Source of the DNA: Acidimicrobiales bacterium
GTDB taxonomy: Bacteria; Actinomycetota; Acidimicrobiia; Acidimicrobiales; RAAP-2
Length of the DNA: 14,284 bases
Assembly: GCA_017883125.1 (NCBI GenBank)
Contig: JADGOD010000032.1
Span: 1 to 14,284, forward strand
Direction: 5' to 3'
A program made the translations under genes and the position numbers. How positions within the stretch are numbered: the stretch's first letter is position 1; each line of letters opens with the position of its first letter. Shown piece by piece: positions 5,597 through 12,812 of this stretch. Under the pieces are notes generated by a model. The model worked only from the letters and a program-made list of their open reading frames with translations. It was not told where the DNA came from and did not search any database.

Positions 5597-7765
5597 TTAG
5601 AGCGGAGCCGGCCCAGGGCTCGCGGATGCTAGAGGTCCCCCACCGGCGGCCACGCTGCGGAGCAGGAGGGGCACGGCTAGGCGGGCCGATTCGGCCGTCT
5701 GGGGGTCGGTGGCCACGTGGCTGATCTGCGACGCCAGGTCGGCAACCTGCTTGATGACACGGACGAAGTCTCCTGGCGCGATCTCCCCGACGTCTCTGGC
5801 TGCGACGGCCAGGACGGTGCTCAAGGTCGCACCACGCGCCCAGGCGGCGACCGCCGTCGAGAGGCCGGGCTCCGCTGATCGGGTCCGCGGCACCAGGTGG
5901 ACCTCTTCGACGGCGTGCAGGTGATCGGCGGCGACGGCGACGTGGACCAGCCTCGCCGCCATGTCTCTCCGCCTCCCGTCGCCCAGTCGATCGGGAAGCG
6001 CTCCCTTCTTCCCCTTCTTCTTCTTCGACCCCGTCGCAGCACCGGGGACCCTTCGGGCCCGGCGCGGCTCGAAGATCATCGATGAGAGCACCCCGCACAA
6101 GATGGACGGCTCGGCACCCTCGAGCGCACCCACGGCCAGCGCCTCGGCAAGGAGGACGTCGGCCTCGTGGTACAGGCTGCGCAGCCGCTCGCCAGCATCG
6201 GTGAGCGCCCAGCCGCTGACGTATCCCATCTCCTCGAGGACGGCCATGCGCCGAGCGAAGACCTCGGCGACCAGCCGTCTTGAGGAGCGGTGGTGGTGGT
6301 CCACCTCGAACTGGGCGAAGGACTTGCCCAGGAGAGCCAGGGCCTCCTCCCGGCTGAAGCTGCGGACCAGGTTGCAGGCCAGGTTGTAAGTCGGTCGGAA
6401 TGAGGAGTGAAGGTCCGGTGGCGGTGCCACCGCGACCCGAGCGACGTCGGAGATGGTGGTCTCCTGGGAGAAGGCGACGACCGCATGGCCCTCATCGTCA
6501 AGGCCTCTCCGCCCCGCCCGCCCCGTCATCTGGGCATACTCCCCCGAGGTCAGCGTGGCTCGACCCGCCCCGCCGAACTTCGAGAACCGCTCGAGCACGA
6601 CAGTTCGCGCTGGCATGTTGATCCCGAGCGACAGCGTCTCGGTGGCGAAGACGACTCCCAGGAGGCCTTGGCTGAAGCAGACCTCCACGGCCTCTCTGAA
6701 CGCCGGAACAAGCCCGGCGTGGTGGGAAGCGATACCTGCCTCGAGTCCCTCGACCCACTGTCCGTATCCCAGAGCGTCGAGCTCCTCGTCGTCGAACTCG
6801 TCGACGTAGTGCTCGGCGATGGCCCTGATCTGCTGGCGCTCGGAGCGGCCCACGAGCCGGACCCCATCGCGCTGGACCTGTCGGACGGCGTCGTCGCACC
6901 CGGCTCGGCTGAAGATGAAGACGATCGCCGGGAGCATGTCCCTGCCTCCGAGCATCTCGATGAGCTCAGAGCGCCTGGGCGGGAGGTAGGGGCGCGGAGG
7001 GCCGCTTGGGCGGCCTCCGCCCCACGAGGAGCCCCCGGGCCGGGACCGAGGCGTTCGGCGGTTGGCCTGGTCGATCCGCAGCCCTTCGTCGGAGACGCGG
7101 TCTCCGTTGAGCAGATCGACGAGCCGCGGGCCCTCCTCGCCCCTGGGGGTGACGGCGACGTGGTGGCGCAGGGTGATGGGTCTGCGGCGCTCCACGATCA
7201 CCTCAGTGGGTCCTCGGACGGACCTGATCCACTCGCCCAGCACCGACGCGTTGGACACCGTGGCCGAGAGGCAGATGAACTGGACGTGGGCGGGGGTCAT
7301 GATCAGGACCTCCTCCCACACCCCACCTCGATAGGGGTCTTGGATGAAGTGGACCTCGTCGAGGATCACGACCCCAAGCCCATCGAGCAGACGGGACCCG
7401 GTGAGGAGCATGTTGCGGAGCACCTCAGTCGTCATAACGACGATGTTGGCGTGAGGGCGGATCGCTGTGTCGCCGGTGAGGAGCCCGACCTCGTCGGCAC
7501 CATGCTCGACGACGAGCTCGGTGAACTTCTGGTTCGAGAGCGCCTTGAGCGGGGTTGTGTAGAAGGCCTTGGTGCCGAGATCCAGCGCACGTTGGACGCC
7601 GTAGGCGGCTATCAGGGTCTTGCCTGATCCGGTGGGCGCGCTGACGAGCACGTTGGCGCCCTCGTCGGTTGCGTCGAGGGCGTGGACCTGGAACGGATCA
7701 AGCTCGAAGCTCTGGGAATCCTCGAAGCGCTGTCGTCGATCGGCTCGGTCGCCATCGTCGGTCAT
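5597..7765 (-). CDS. helY: Ski2/Mtr4-like DEVH-box helicase, HelY-type
   Basis: This is a superfamily 2 helicase of 722 residues. Visible motifs are Walker A APTGSGKT (43-50), TPLKALSNQK (71-80), the DEVH box (136-139), SAT (167-169), FIFSRAGCDDAV (283-294) and motif VI QMTGRAGRRG (412-421). A Gly/Arg/Pro-rich insert (about 236-265) separates the two RecA domains. The C-terminal half is helical and carries a lysine patch (581-587). It is shorter than mycobacterial HelY (about 900), mainly in the C-terminal region. The family unwinds RNA or DNA 3' to 5'; the bacterial role is unclear. The frame is open to 8206, but the ATG at 7765 overlaps the tatC stop as ATGA and the residues before it are shadow of tatC. 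Location after tatC matches the mycobacterial tatA-tatC-helY order. Confidence 0.93.
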   Translation of the reverse strand: MTDDGDRADRRQRFEDSQSFELDPFQVHALDATDEGANVLVSAPTGSGKTLIAAYGVQRALDLGTKAFYTTPLKALSNQKFTELVVEHGADEVGLLTGDTAIRPHANIVVMTTEVLRNMLLTGSRLLDGLGVVILDEVHFIQDPYRGGVWEEVLIMTPAHVQFICLSATVSNASVLGEWIRSVRGPTEVIVERRRPITLRHHVAVTPRGEEGPRLVDLLNGDRVSDEGLRIDQANRRTPRSRPGGSSWGGGRPSGPPRPYLPPRRSELIEMLGGRDMLPAIVFIFSRAGCDDAVRQVQRDGVRLVGRSERQQIRAIAEHYVDEFDDEELDALGYGQWVEGLEAGIASHHAGLVPAFREAVEVCFSQGLLGVVFATETLSLGINMPARTVVLERFSKFGGAGRATLTSGEYAQMTGRAGRRGLDDEGHAVVAFSQETTISDVARVAVAPPPDLHSSFRPTYNLACNLVRSFSREEALALLGKSFAQFEVDHHHRSSRRLVAEVFARRMAVLEEMGYVSGWALTDAGERLRSLYHEADVLLAEALAVGALEGAEPSILCGVLSSMIFEPRRARRVPGAATGSKKKKGKKGALPDRLGDGRRRDMAARLVHVAVAADHLHAVEEVHLVPRTRSAEPGLSTAVAAWARGATLSTVLAVAARDVGEIAPGDFVRVIKQVADLASQISHVATDPQTAESARLAVPLLLRSVAAGGGPLASASPGPAPL

Positions 7766-8517
7766 CGTCGAGCCAGCTTCCCGATGAGGATCGAGAGGAA
7801 GTAGAAGAACACCAGCGGGACGGCGAGGGCCAGCATCGAAAGCGGATCTCCGCTGGGGGTGAAGATCGCCGAGGCGAGGGTTATCCCGATGACCGCCCAT
7901 CGCCACCACGAGAGCAGCTGGGCCGGGGTCACGACTCGCGCCAGCTGGAGCCCGACGAGAAGGACCGGGAATTCGAAGGTGGCCCCGAAGAGGAACATCA
8001 TCCACATGATGAGGCTGAGGTACTGGTTCGGGTTGTAGATCTGCTGGAGATCGGGGCCCCCGATGGACCCGAGGAAGATCAGCGCGTGCTCGAAGAAGAT
8101 GTACGCGAGCGCGCAGCCGGCTCCGAACAGGACGATCGATGCCAGCACGAAGGGGATGGCGTACCGCCTCTCCCTCGACTTGAGCCCCGGAGTGATGAAC
8201 CGCCACAGCTCGTAGAGCAGGACGGGCGCCGACAAGATGAGCCCCCCGAACGCCGCGATCTTGATCCGGAGCGAGAGCCCGTCGAGCGGCCCGGTGACGT
8301 AGAGCGCGCAGTGGCCGTGATTGGCCCGGCAGTACGGGTCTCTGAGGAAGTTCAGCAGATGCTCGTAGCCAATGAAGGCGACGACCGATGCGACGCCGAA
8401 AGCAAGCGCTGCGACGAGAAGCCGGTGGCGGAGCTCACCGAGATGCTGGGCCAGCGTCATCGCATCGGGATCGGGGGATCCGGGCGCGTCTCTCTTCAGG
8501 CGATCGGCGATTCTCAC
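7762..8517 (-). CDS. tatC: Sec-independent protein translocase subunit TatC
   Basis: TatC is the multispanning membrane receptor that binds twin-arginine signal peptides of folded export substrates. From GTG 8517 it has 251 residues, a normal length. The N-terminal signature HLGELRHRL (25-33, with conserved Glu28) and the first cytoplasmic-loop motif LLYELWRFITPGL (100-112, Glu103) are present, with six hydrophobic segments in order. A TTG at 8529 would add four residues, but GTG 8517 has a GAGGA site 5 bases upstream and is preferred. An ATG at 8460 lies just before the first motif but has no ribosome site. The stop overlaps the helicase start, and the TatB-like gene lies immediately upstream. 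Confidence 0.95.
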   Translation of the reverse strand: MRIADRLKRDAPGSPDPDAMTLAQHLGELRHRLLVAALAFGVASVVAFIGYEHLLNFLRDPYCRANHGHCALYVTGPLDGLSLRIKIAAFGGLILSAPVLLYELWRFITPGLKSRERRYAIPFVLASIVLFGAGCALAYIFFEHALIFLGSIGGPDLQQIYNPNQYLSLIMWMMFLFGATFEFPVLLVGLQLARVVTPAQLLSWWRWAVIGITLASAIFTPSGDPLSMLALAVPLVFFYFLSILIGKLARR

Positions 8518-8522
8518 AGCGG

Positions 8523-8527
8523 TCCTC
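8523..8527 (-). promoter_or_regulatory. Ribosome binding site deciding the tatC start
   Basis: GAGGA on the minus strand lies 5 bases before GTG 8517. The alternative TTG at 8529 would place this site inside the gene, so GTG 8517 is the better start. Confidence 0.55.
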
Positions 8528-8533
8528 AAGCCG

Positions 8534-8947
8534 TCAGTTCAGGCTCGGGTCGACCCCACCGGGGCTGCCCTCGGTTCGGGGGGTCGTGGGCGGATCGCTC
8601 TTCGGGGTGGAGGCGGCTCGAGGGACGGGGGCGCCAGGATCGGTGACGAGGTGATCGGTCGCCGGTGTCGGGTGTGCCCCAGGATCCGGCTCGAGCTCGG
8701 TGTCGTCGAGCTTGGCCAGCGAATCGAGGAGGGCGACCGGCGACCGTGCGAAACGGGCGATGTCTCCGGTGCTCGGTAGGTCCGGCATGGTCGAGCGAAC
8801 CTCTTCCTCGACCCGGGTGGTGAAGCCGCGGAAGGTCTTCCAGGCGGCGCCGAGCTGGCGGGCGATCTGAGGCAGCTTGTCGGGGCCCACGACGAGGAGT
8901 GCCACGATCACGACGACCAGAAGCTTGATCGGGCTGAGGCTCAGCAC
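8534..8947 (-). CDS. tatB: TatA/TatB-family translocase subunit, TatB-like
   Basis: The 137-residue protein has one short N-terminal membrane helix (about 6-20), the hinge motif VVGPDKLPQIARQLG (19-33), then an amphipathic helix continuing through AWKTFRGFTTRVEEEVRS. The tail from about residue 80 is Pro/Asp/Thr-rich and probably disordered. TatA forms the export pore and TatB docks with TatC to receive the substrate. The length and the long charged helix after the hinge favour TatB over the 60-90 residue TatA, but the two are hard to separate by eye. It starts with GTG 8947, preceded by AGGA. The tatC gene begins a few bases downstream, which supports the assignment. Confidence 0.85.
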   Translation of the reverse strand: MLSLSPIKLLVVVIVALLVVGPDKLPQIARQLGAAWKTFRGFTTRVEEEVRSTMPDLPSTGDIARFARSPVALLDSLAKLDDTELEPDPGAHPTPATDHLVTDPGAPVPRAASTPKSDPPTTPRTEGSPGGVDPSLN

Positions 8948-8985
8948 TCTCTCATCCTACCGAGCCGCCCGAAGGCGACCTCCGG

Positions 8986-9648
8986 CTAGGGAAACCCGAT
9001 CTGAGAGATGGGCCAGATCCGGAAGATGACGTGGCCGATGACGTCGTTTCCCGGCAGGGTCCCCCACATGCGGCTGTCGCAGGAGAACGATCGGTTGTCG
9101 CCCATCACGAAGTAGGAGTCCGCCGGGATCTTGGTGGTAGCGATCGGTGGACCGAGCGGCGTTGCCGGGAACCAGGGCTGGGTGATGGGTCGGCCGTTGA
9201 TGAAGATGGTCGACCCCGACGACGAGATCGTCTCGCCGGGAAGCCCGATCACCCTCTTGACCAGATCCTTGACGGAAGGGTCGGCGCAGACCGTGGCCTC
9301 ACGGGGCGGGGCGTGGAAGACGATGATGTCGCCGCGCCCGACGCTGTGGAGGTGGTAGCTGAGCTTCGAGACGATGATCCGGTCACCGATCTTGAGGGTC
9401 GGCTCCATCGAGCCCGAGGGGATGAAGAAGGTCTGGAAGACGAAGGTTCGAACCAGGAACGCCGCCAGAAGGGCGACAACGATGACGATCATCCACTCGG
9501 CGAAGGCCCGCCCGCCCTTCTTCTCGGCCTTCTCCCTCTCCTTCTCGGCCGTCCGACGCTCCCGGCGCGTCTCCTCGGAGGCCGGCGGAGCAGACTCGTC
9601 TGCGCTGGATTCCGGAGCATCGGGAGCGGGGAATGGGACCTCAGTCAT
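8986..9648 (-). CDS. lepB: Signal peptidase I
   Basis: This 220-residue membrane protease cleaves signal peptides from exported proteins. A charged, Glu/Lys/Arg-rich cytoplasmic N-terminus (1-47) precedes one membrane helix (about 51-70). The catalytic Ser80 lies in PSGSMEPTLKIGD and the catalytic Lys131 in DLVKRVIGLPGE. The later box MGDNRSFSCDSRMWG (182-196) completes the type I signature. Length and motif order are normal for an actinobacterial enzyme. It sits between pafA and the Tat genes with gaps of 42 and 38 bases, so it is probably in the same transcript. The pairing with tatB and tatC makes a small export block, since Tat substrates also need signal peptide removal. Confidence 0.96.
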   Translation of the reverse strand: MTEVPFPAPDAPESSADESAPPASEETRRERRTAEKEREKAEKKGGRAFAEWMIVIVVALLAAFLVRTFVFQTFFIPSGSMEPTLKIGDRIIVSKLSYHLHSVGRGDIIVFHAPPREATVCADPSVKDLVKRVIGLPGETISSSGSTIFINGRPITQPWFPATPLGPPIATTKIPADSYFVMGDNRSFSCDSRMWGTLPGNDVIGHVIFRIWPISQIGFP

Positions 9649-9690
9649 CTGCGGAGGTTATCGCAGGGTGTCGCGGCCCCTTCGCCGCGC

Positions 9691-11049
9691 TCACAGCGAG
9701 GCGATCAGCCGCTCGACGCGCTCGTCGTGGGAGGCGAAGGGATCCTTCAAGATGACGGTCCGCTGCGCCTGGTCGTTCAGCTTGAGGTGCACCCAGTCCA
9801 CCGTGTAGTCCCTTCGGCGCTCCTTGGCCCGCTTGACGAACGCGCCGCGCAGGCGAGCTCGGGTCGTCGAGGGCGGAGAAGTCATCGCTTGGGAGATCTG
9901 CGCGTCAGAGATCACCCGCTCGGTCTGGCCGGAGTCTTGGAGCTTGTAGAACAGCCCGCGTGAGCGGTCGACGTCATGGTAGAGCAGATCGATCATCGCC
10001 AGCTTGGGGTGGTTGAGCGGGAGGTCGTGGCGTGCCTGGTACTCCTCGACGAGGCGGAGCTTCGCGACCCAGTCGAGCTGTCGCCACAGGGTCGACGGGT
10101 CCTTCTCGAGCTGCGTCATGACGTGGACCCACATGTCGAGCGCCCTGTCCTCGTCGGGAGGGAACCCTTTGAGGTCACGATACTTGAGCGCTCGCTCAAG
10201 GTACTCAGACTGGATCTCCAAGGCGGTCACCTCTCGCCCGTTGGCCAGTCGGACCCTGGCGGTCAGGGTGATGTCCTGAGAGATCTCTCGGATGGCCCGG
10301 ATGGGGTTCTCCAGGGTCAGGTCCCGCAGGATCTGGCTCTTGTCTTCGACCAGGGTGAGCAGGACCGAGGTCGTGCCGATCTTCAAGAAGGTGGCGTACT
10401 CGCTCATGTTGGAGTCACCGACGATGACGTGGAGGCGTCGATAGAGCTCGGCGTCGGCGTGGGGCTCGTCTCGGGTGTTGATGATCGGCCGGCTCCGGGT
10501 GGTCGCCGAGGAGACGCCCTCCCAGATGTGCTCCGCACGCTGACTCAAACAGAAGATCGATCCCTTCGCAGTGTGCAGGATCTTCCCGCCGCCGGCGTAG
10601 ATCTGACGGCTGACGAAGAACGGGATCAGGACCTCGGTGTGCCGGCTGAAGTCGTCGTCGCGGACGGTCAGGTAGTTCTCGTGGCACCCGTAGGAGTTGC
10701 CCGCCGAGTCGGTGTTGTTCTTGAACAGGTAGATGTCGCCCTTGATACCCTCGTCGTGGAGCCGCTCCTCGGCGCCGTGGACGAGCTGATCGAGCACCCA
10801 CTCGCCGGCCTTGTCGTGGGCCACGACGTCGGAGATCAGGTCGCACTCGGGTGTGGCGTACTCGGGGTGACTTCCGACGTCGAGGTAGAGCCGGGCCCCG
10901 TTCTCGAGGAAGACGTTGCTCGATCGACCCCAGCTCACGACCCGGCGGAAGAGGTAGCGCGCCACCTCGTCGGGGCTCAGGCGCCGCTGGCCCCGCAGGG
11001 TGAAGGTGACGCCGTACTCGTTCTCCAGTCCGAAGATGCGACGTTCCAC
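9691..11049 (-). CDS. pafA: Pup--protein ligase PafA
   Basis: PafA uses ATP to join the C-terminal Glu of Pup to substrate lysines, marking them for the proteasome. The 452-residue length is normal. The N-terminal FGLENEYG (6-13) carries the metal-binding glutamates, and YLDVGSHPEYATPE (55-68) carries the Asp57 expected to act as base. FKNNTDSAGNSYGCHENYL and SRPIINTRDEPHADAE follow in the family order. The ending DWVHLKLNDQAQRTV plus KDPF separates it from Dop, which has a different C-terminal ending and FGIETEYG-type start. The start is GTG 11049 without a clear ribosome site; a TACGGT element just upstream may give a leaderless transcript. It lies 49 bases after prcA. Confidence 0.97.
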   Translation of the reverse strand: MERRIFGLENEYGVTFTLRGQRRLSPDEVARYLFRRVVSWGRSSNVFLENGARLYLDVGSHPEYATPECDLISDVVAHDKAGEWVLDQLVHGAEERLHDEGIKGDIYLFKNNTDSAGNSYGCHENYLTVRDDDFSRHTEVLIPFFVSRQIYAGGGKILHTAKGSIFCLSQRAEHIWEGVSSATTRSRPIINTRDEPHADAELYRRLHVIVGDSNMSEYATFLKIGTTSVLLTLVEDKSQILRDLTLENPIRAIREISQDITLTARVRLANGREVTALEIQSEYLERALKYRDLKGFPPDEDRALDMWVHVMTQLEKDPSTLWRQLDWVAKLRLVEEYQARHDLPLNHPKLAMIDLLYHDVDRSRGLFYKLQDSGQTERVISDAQISQAMTSPPSTTRARLRGAFVKRAKERRRDYTVDWVHLKLNDQAQRTVILKDPFASHDERVERLIASL

Positions 11050-11056
11050 TGACTTG

Positions 11057-11062
11057 ACCGTA
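11057..11062 (-). promoter_or_regulatory. Candidate internal -10 box before pafA
   Basis: TACGGT (form TANNNT) on the minus strand lies 7 bases before the pafA GTG, the distance expected for a leaderless start. No Shine-Dalgarno site is seen there. No convincing -35 box is present, so this is only a candidate. Confidence 0.22.
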
Positions 11063-11098
11063 GTGGCGGACGTGGCGCCGGCCTCGCCTCTTGTGCGC

Positions 11099-11779
11099 TC
11101 AGCTCGCGAGAAGGGTGGTCAGCTCGCCGTCGCTCAGGCGCCGGAACGTGCGCCGACCGTTTCCCTCGGCCAGGACGGCCACCTCGAGATCCTGTGCCCC
11201 CAGCGAGCGATCTGGTCCCGCGAGGGCCCGTGCAGCAGCCTTCAGGGCAGCAGCGAGACCCCAGCCAGCGGTGAAGCTCTCTTCGAACTGCTGGCGGATG
11301 GGCTCTGCCTCGCCACCGAGTACGGCGAAGTTGACCTCGTCGGTGATCGTGCCCTCGTAGGCGACGTGGAACAGCTGCGTGGGTCGCTGGCCGTGGCCCA
11401 GCTCGGCCACCAGGATCTCAACCTCCAGCGGCTTCATCTCGTGCGTGAAGACGTTGCCCAGGTGCTGGGCGTAGAGGTTGGCCAGGGAGCGGGCGTCGAC
11501 GTCGCTGCGACTGTAGGCGAAGCCCTTGGTGTCGGCGTGACGGACGCCGGCCACCCGAAGCTGGTCGTACTCGTTGTACCTGCCCACCCCGGCGAATGCG
11601 ATCCGGTCGTAGATCTCCGAGATCTTGTGCAGGCTTCGCGACGGGTTCTCGGCCACGAGGAGCACGCCGGCGTCATAGACGCAGGCGATCAGCGACCGAC
11701 CGCGTGCGATCCCCTTCTGGGCGTACTCGGCCCGGTCCTTCATCACCTGTTCAGGTGCGACGTAGTAGGGCATCGTCAT
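11099..11779 (-). CDS. prcA: Proteasome subunit alpha
   Basis: PrcA forms the outer heptameric rings of the 20S proteasome, which gate entry and dock the ring ATPase. The 226-residue protein has the alpha-type N-terminal extension PYYVAPEQVMKDRAEYAQKGIARG (in two parts, 4-27), which forms the gate, followed by SLIACVYDAGVLLVAENPS and KISEIYDRIAF typical of actinobacterial alpha subunits. No catalytic Thr is expected or seen. The ATG at 11779 overlaps the prcB stop as ATGA; a second ATG at 11773 is also possible. AGGGA lies upstream. Coupled translation with prcB would help equal subunit production. It ends shortly after a Leu-rich segment and lacks the longer acidic tail of the mycobacterial subunit. 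Confidence 0.97.
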   Translation of the reverse strand: MTMPYYVAPEQVMKDRAEYAQKGIARGRSLIACVYDAGVLLVAENPSRSLHKISEIYDRIAFAGVGRYNEYDQLRVAGVRHADTKGFAYSRSDVDARSLANLYAQHLGNVFTHEMKPLEVEILVAELGHGQRPTQLFHVAYEGTITDEVNFAVLGGEAEPIRQQFEESFTAGWGLAAALKAAARALAGPDRSLGAQDLEVAVLAEGNGRRTFRRLSDGELTTLLAS

Positions 11780-12585
11780 CGCAAGGTCCCTCCTGCGTTC
11801 CCGCCCAGCGAGCGACGTCGTTCGATTGCCGCCTCGAAGCGCTCTGCGATCTCTGATTCTTCGACCGAGGAGTAGCCCTCCTTGGTGACGGTGGCCACGA
11901 TGGGGAAGATCCCTCGCGTGAGATCGGGCCCGCCGGTCGCCGAGTCGGCGTCTGCGGCCTCATAGAGCGCCAGGACGGCGAGCTCGATGGCCTCCGCGCG
12001 GCTCAAGTTGTCGCGATAGCCGAGCTTGATCGTGGTCCGGGCGTCGCGACCTCCCGATCCGGTCGCCTGGAAGTCGGTCTCCTCGTAGTGACCACCCGCG
12101 GCGTCGTAGGTGAAGATGCGACCCGTGCCCTCGACGACGTCGAACCCGCAGAAGAGGGGAACGACGACGAAGCCCTGCATGGCGAGGGGGAGGTGAGCGC
12201 GGACCATCTGAGCAAGCTGGTTGGCCTTGCCCGACAGGCTGAGCGAGACACCCTCGACCTTCTCGTAGTGCTCGAGCTGGACCTGGAACAGCCGGACCAT
12301 CTCGACGGCCATCCCTGCGGATCCGGCGATCGCAACCGCCGAGTAGCGGTCGGCGGGGAAGACCTTCTCCATCGAGCGGTGAGCGATCGAGTGCCCCTCG
12401 GTCGCACGACGGTCGCCCGCCATGATCACGCCACCATCGAAGCGGAGGGCGAGCACGGTGGTCCCGTGTGGGACCGAGACGTGGTTCTCACTCGGTGCGG
12501 GCAGCACCCGGCCATGCTCCCGGTTCAGAAGGGCCGTGAAGTCCGGTCCCGGGTCGTGGGCGGGGTCGAAGAGAGGGAGTGCCAC
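11776..12585 (-). CDS. prcB: Proteasome subunit beta precursor
   Basis: PrcB forms the inner rings and carries the proteolytic site. The 269-residue precursor has a 41-residue propeptide ending in VSVPHG, so self-cleavage at G41/T42 would expose the nucleophile Thr42 (HG-TTVLAL). Downstream are GVIMAGDRRAT (52-62) with the conserved Asp, EKVFPAD with the expected Lys, and IAGSAGMAVEM. The late segment DADSATGGPDLTRGIFP is typical of actinobacterial beta subunits. The propeptide is somewhat shorter than the mycobacterial one. The GTG start at 12585 shares a base with the pup stop (TAGTG) and the stop overlaps prcA, giving coupled translation. Confidence 0.97.
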   Translation of the reverse strand: MALPLFDPAHDPGPDFTALLNREHGRVLPAPSENHVSVPHGTTVLALRFDGGVIMAGDRRATEGHSIAHRSMEKVFPADRYSAVAIAGSAGMAVEMVRLFQVQLEHYEKVEGVSLSLSGKANQLAQMVRAHLPLAMQGFVVVPLFCGFDVVEGTGRIFTYDAAGGHYEETDFQATGSGGRDARTTIKLGYRDNLSRAEAIELAVLALYEAADADSATGGPDLTRGIFPIVATVTKEGYSSVEESEIAERFEAAIERRRSLGGNAGGTLR

Positions 12586-12794
12586 TACTGACCACCCTTC
12601 TGGACGTAGTTGCGGACGAACTCTTCGGCATTGTCTTCGAGGACCTCGTCGATCTCGTCGAGGAGGTCATCGAGATCGGCCTTGAGCTTCTCGGCGCGCT
12701 CACCGCCGGCAGCGCCCGACGCAGTGTCGTCGCTGCTCTCGGTCTCTGACGAGGTCCTCTCGGTGGACCGTCGCTTCTGCTCTCGCTCTGCCAT
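12585..12794 (-). CDS. pup: Prokaryotic ubiquitin-like protein Pup
   Basis: Pup is a 69-residue, largely disordered tag that is attached to lysines of proteins destined for the proteasome. It shows the family layout: a charged Ser/Thr/Glu-rich N-terminus, then the coiled-coil-forming segment ERAEKLKADLDDLLDEIDEV (32-51) that contacts the ring ATPase, then DNAEEFVRNYVQKGGQ. The C-terminus is GGQ rather than GGE, so Dop must deamidate it before PafA can use it, consistent with the neighbouring dop. The start ATG at 12794 lies 18 bases after dop, and the TAG stop overlaps the prcB start. Confidence 0.97.
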   Translation of the reverse strand: MAEREQKRRSTERTSSETESSDDTASGAAGGERAEKLKADLDDLLDEIDEVLEDNAEEFVRNYVQKGGQ

Positions 12795-12812
12795 CGACGT
12801 TCCCGTTCTCTC

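Noticed and set aside
6407..7627. Plus-strand open frame of 406 codons opposite the helicase
   Set aside because: It is antisense to a gene with all helicase motifs, and the translated product looks like low-complexity shadow.
7766..8206. Upstream extension of the helicase frame by 147 codons
   Set aside because: It lies fully inside tatC in another frame, while the ATG at 7765 forms a normal ATGA overlap with the tatC stop.
7669..8646. Plus-strand open frame of 325 codons opposite tatC
   Set aside because: It runs antisense across helY, tatC and tatB and its product is dominated by Arg/Glu/Asp low-complexity sequence.
9976..11052. Long plus-strand open frame (358 codons) opposite pafA
   Set aside because: It is the antisense shadow of pafA, whose protein is clearly recognisable; the shadow product is Val/Asp/Gly-rich with no family resemblance. 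High GC lengthens such frames.
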